Part shown: one piece after another, positions 56,214 through 58,849 of the stretch | Layout: the number at the start of each line of letters is the position of its first letter | Position numbering within the stretch: the first letter of the stretch is position 1 | Assembly (NCBI GenBank): GCA_964411275.1 | Contig: CAYPKG010000011.1 | Location: forward strand, 1 to 58,849 | Source: CAYPKG01 sp964411275 | Lineage (GTDB): Bacteria > Bacillota > Clostridia > Christensenellales > CAG-138 | DNA: 58,849 nt | Direction: 5' to 3' | Translations under genes and position numbers: made by a program | The notes under the pieces: model-generated | Told to the model about the DNA's origin: nothing | Database searches by the model: none | The model's input: the letters and a program-made list of their open reading frames with translations, nothing else

Positions 56214-56777
56214 ATGAAAGAAACATTGAAAGTAATCAAAGAAAGATTTTCCTGCCGTAGTTTTACCAATAAAATGCCGCAGGAACAAGACTTGCTTGCC
56301 ATCGCACAAGCCGCCATTCAAGCGCCAAGCGGAATGAACCGGCAGGGCTGGCATGTAATTGTGGTGAAGAATAAGAACCTCATTGACGATATGGAAACGG
56401 CGGGTATGGATATATTATCCGGCATGGAGGATAAATCCATGCATGAGCGCGTCATGGCGCGGGGCGGCAAGCTGTTCTACAATGCCCCATGTATGATTGT
56501 CGTTGCCATAAAGGAAGCCTATCCAAAGGGCGCGGAGTTAATTGATTGCGGTATCCTTGCACAAAACATCGTTCTTGCCGCTGCATCCCTTGGCATTGCG
56601 AACCTGCATTGTGGGTTCGTGAGCCTGGCATTTGCCGGGAGTAGGGCTGATGAGTTCAAGAACAGGCTAAAGTTCCCGGACGGCTACGAATGCGGCATGG
56701 GCATTTTGTTGGGCTATACGGATAGTCCCGCTTCACCCCATACTCCAGATCAAGATAAAATCACGGTCATAGCGTAA
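56214..56777 (+). CDS. Nitroreductase-family protein (cargo)
   Basis: The 187-residue FMN-dependent oxidoreductase has CRSFTNKMPQEQDLLAIAQA, then APSGMNRQGWHVIVVKN (FMN phosphate contact) and CGILAQNIVLAAASLGIANLHCG. Members reduce nitro compounds or quinones. ATG 56214 follows AAAGGA. It is followed by a strong terminator facing the transfer genes. Confidence 0.9.
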   Translation: MKETLKVIKERFSCRSFTNKMPQEQDLLAIAQAAIQAPSGMNRQGWHVIVVKNKNLIDDMETAGMDILSGMEDKSMHERVMARGGKLFYNAPCMIVVAIKEAYPKGAELIDCGILAQNIVLAAASLGIANLHCGFVSLAFAGSRADEFKNRLKFPDGYECGMGILLGYTDSPASPHTPDQDKITVIA

Positions 56778-56793
56778 ATGACTTGCCCAAAAA

Positions 56794-56826
56794 GCCCCCG
56801 GCTCCCAAATGCATGGGAACCGGGGG
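56794..56826. terminator. Bidirectional terminator between the cargo and virD4
   Basis: A G/C-rich stem GCCCCCGG/CCGGGGGC with inner TCCC/GGGA lies between the nitroreductase stop and the virD4 stop. Confidence 0.85.
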
Positions 56827-56836
56827 CAGAGGGATA

Positions 56837-57806
56837 TCAGGCGGCTTCACCGGGCGGCATAAGGGGTACAAGGTCGTAAACCTCGAAGTCATCGTCCGCC
56901 TGCACCGCCAAATGGGTGCTCAGATGCTTTTGCACATCGAAAGCGTTGCGCTTGTCATAATCGGCAAGCTGCTTGTAAAGGGCATGCTTGGTGATATCGT
57001 ACTTTTTGCTCAAGAATGGGCGCACGCCGCGCAGTTGCAGGATGCAGGAGCCGCCGTCCATAACGGCAAGCTCGTCAATGGTCATTAAATCCTTGCCAAG
57101 TTTCTGGTAGTTCTTCCCGAAGGACGGGGAATTGCCCTTCGTTTCGCTGTTGGAGTATGTGTCGATGGTCTCTTTCCCAAGCAGCTTCGACCACTCCTCC
57201 AGCGTGGTCTTTTCTTTGCCGCCGAGGAATATGGCCGAATCGCAATTGCCAACAATTGTATCGGCGTGATCCTTATAAATCGCCTTGAGTTGGCTCTGCG
57301 CCTGCAATACCAGGCAGGCCGAAATCTCACGAGAGCGGATGGTTGCCATCAGCTTCTCCAGCCGGGGAATCTGCCCGATATTCGCGGCTTCATCGATCAA
57401 ACAACGCACATGGATGGGAAGTCTGCCGCCATATACATCGTCCGCCTTTTCGCATAAAAGGTTGAATAGCTGCGTGTACGCCATTGAAACCAAGAAGTTA
57501 AAACTGTCGTCCGTGTCCGATATGATAATAAACAGCGCCGTTCTTTCATCACCAATGGTATCCAAGCCGATTTCGTCATACCGGGTCAGTTCCCGTATCT
57601 CCGCAATGTCAAAAACCGCCAGCCTGCTGCCCGCGCTGATTAAAATGCTTTTGAGGGTTTTGCCCGCTGCCAGCTTAAACTTACGATATTGCTTCACAGC
57701 AAAGTGCTCCGGATCTTTTTCCTCCAGCGCATCAAACAGCAAATCAACGATATTTTTGAACGATTCGTCCTCCTCACGAACTTCCATCGCGCCGATCATT
57801 TCTGCA
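56837..57806 (-). pseudogene. virD4: VirD4/TraG coupling protein, N-terminally truncated
   Basis: Only the C-terminal 320 residues remain: EEDESFKNIVDLLFDALEEKDPEHF, GRLPIHVRCLIDEAANIGQ (Walker B), RSREISACLVLQAQSQL, GNCDSAIFLGGKEKT and SKLLGKETIDTYS. The N-terminal membrane domain and Walker A are gone; upstream of about 57806 the frame is a shadow of a different gene. VirD4 delivers relaxase-bound DNA to the channel, so this element cannot transfer as sequenced. The break is either a deletion or a misassembly. Confidence 0.85.
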
Positions 57807-58451
57807 AAGTGTGGCGTAAAGCTCTGCAAACTCGTCTGCCCAATTTGGCTTATTTTCATCGAACGCATCTGCCAAACCGCCCCAGCCCACATATCGGGAG
57901 AGGATTTCCTGCTGCTCCGGGCTGGCCTGTAAGCCCTCAAACTCCAGCTCTTGCAGGAGGTGGATCGCTGCCATATTCGCCCGGAATTTTGCTTTTGCGC
58001 CGCCGACGCCGAGGGCATCATCAGTGATGTGGAAATTCTGCGCGTTGCGGTGGCTTGATGCCTTGAAGTCAGCATAAGCGGCCTGCTCCGCAGCGTCGGC
58101 ACTGGGAAAGTCCTGCCACTCGCCATCAATGGGGCGGGAGTGCTCCCGTTCGCCGGTGTCGGCCACGTCAAAGACGTATCGCAGTTGCGGTTTCTGGCCG
58201 CTTGTGTCTATAAGGGCAATGCCGGTGGAGCCGCGCCGGACAAAGCGCCCCATCTTTTTGTTCCAGAAGTCATACTCGGCGCAGGCGGTCGCGTCCGGCC
58301 GCTGGGCGTGGATCATGACCTGTTCGTTGTACGGATACTTGTAGAGCCGCGCCGCTGTGCGCAGGAACTGCGCCCAGCTTTTATAGCTGCTGGTAAGCTG
58401 CCGCTCCGCTGTGTCTGCCATCTGCCTGTATTCCTGATATTTACTCGGCAT
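57774..58451 (-). pseudogene. 5' end of large SNF2/helicase-like mobile-element protein, 3'-truncated
   Basis: The start is ATG 58451 after AAGGAGG: MPSKYQEYRQMADTAERQLTS, then VMIHAQRPDATACAEYDFWN and LSRYVGWGGLADAFDENKPNW. These are the N-terminal signatures of the 2000-3000 residue SNF2/LtrC-like proteins of Tn1549-type elements. Homology ends at FAELYATL near 57807; the remaining 11 codons are virD4 sequence out of frame. A repeat TTTGCAGA at 57801-57808 and 57823-57830 lies near the junction. Confidence 0.85.
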
Positions 58452-58574
58452 AGGGCTGCCTCCTTCGGGTAAAAATTTAGAGCACCCGGAATTGGGCGCT
58501 CTATGTAAAGGAGCGGCATGTGAAAGCGCCCCGAAGCCTGTGCAGGAAGCGGGACGCTCTTGATTAAGTTGACT

Positions 58575-58619
58575 TTCTATTTCCCAAAATTGAATTTCTT
58601 CTGATTTTGGGAAATAGAA
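58575..58619. repeat. 16-bp inverted repeat upstream of the SNF2-like gene
   Basis: TTCTATTTCCCAAAAT and its perfect complement ATTTTGGGAAATAGAA flank a 13-base loop. It may be an operator or terminator; the A/T-rich arms carry no T run beyond the stem. Confidence 0.65.
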
Positions 58620-58689
58620 TATGCAGGCATATCCGTCAGATAAAAGTATGAGCGCAAGACCACTCACCAATAAATCTGGCAGAAAAATA

Positions 58690-58711
58690 CCCGCCTGTTG
58701 TGACAAGCGGG
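58690..58711 (-). terminator. Terminator of the gene at the right edge
   Basis: CCCGC/GCGGG stem followed on the minus strand by TATTTTTC. Confidence 0.7.
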
Positions 58712-58727
58712 CATTGTGCCGTTGGTA

Positions 58728-58849
58728 TTACATTTTTCCGTTTTGTCCGTCTGCCTCCGCCTTTCCAAGCAGATACAGAAATGCAATGGCAGGCACTCGC
58801 AAAATCGGCACATGGGTTTCGTGCTTTGCAATGCCGAAATCATCCAACT
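58728..58849 (-). CDS. Unknown protein, C-terminal 39 residues (gene runs off the window)
   Basis: A minus frame open from the right edge reads LDDFGIAKHETHVPILR, then VPAIAFLYLLGKAEADGQ, and stops at 58728-58730. It has typical coding periodicity and a terminator follows. Family unknown; probably another element gene. Confidence 0.6.
   Translation of the reverse strand, partial: LDDFGIAKHETHVPILRVPAIAFLYLLGKAEADGQNGKM

Overview
The window looks like a draft chromosomal contig from a Bacillota member of class Clostridia, probably an uncultured gut or anaerobic-digester lineage. The evidence is an intact ctsR-mcsA-mcsB-clpC heat-shock operon with a CtsR operator, the c-di-AMP receptor darA, acetate kinase, strong AGGAGG ribosome-binding sites, and a Tn1549-type conjugative module on the right. 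Ten Ns at 52539-52548 and three isolated one-base indels (near 267, near 3456 and at 35978) suggest uncorrected assembly errors.

Layout. 1-6724: a xylose-uptake and isomerisation operon (sugar-binding protein, ATPase, permease, xylB, xylA); the binding-protein and permease genes each carry a frameshift. 6800-12016: an HTH/zinc-ribbon regulator, an ArsC/Spx-like reductase, a lipoprotein FMN/FAD reductase with its MerR-type regulator (both promoters have the 19-bp spacer typical of MerR control), a GyrI-like protein and a VOC protein. 12128-20244: a PerR-like regulator under a consensus promoter, a PTPS/QueD-like protein with a zinc ribbon, thymidylate kinase, small housekeeping genes (YbaK, HemW, OGG, LUD), unknown exported proteins and a BlaI-type repressor. 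20450-26951: lepA, then the clpC operon on the opposite strand. 27013-27352: a structured non-autonomous repeat element flanked by 17-bp direct repeats. 27424-36141: a beta-propeller lipoprotein, MATE exporter, darA, ackA, a NUDIX hydrolase, a PQQ-like propeller protein, a rhomboid-like membrane protein and two tRNA-Met genes.

36349 to the end: an integrative conjugative element (ICE) of the Tn1549 family, read almost wholly on the minus strand. Its left end carries a tyrosine integrase, an excisionase-like protein, a DinG-like helicase lacking its Walker A end, an XRE repressor, a HIRAN protein and a glycine-zipper protein fragment. The transfer block follows: thioester surface protein, PT-rich lipoprotein, DUF4366, DUF4315, Phd-Doc, CD1108-type cell-wall hydrolase, VirB4, PrgI, cytosine methyltransferase, SpoVG-like, VirB6-like, Maff2 and VirD4. 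No relaxase, topoisomerase or right end is seen. At least three genes (helicase, thioester protein/glycine-zipper protein, SNF2-like protein/VirD4) end or start abruptly inside homologous sequence, so the element has either decayed by deletion or been misassembled. Two cargo genes, an acetyltransferase and a nitroreductase, sit on the plus strand between virD4 and Maff2.

The most interesting regulatory observations are two 40-bp blocks sharing a GTCC-N8-GGAC operator upstream of the XRE and HIRAN genes, the paired MerR-type promoters at 9.9 and 10.8 kb, and the repeat element at 27 kb that duplicates a promoter-like sequence.
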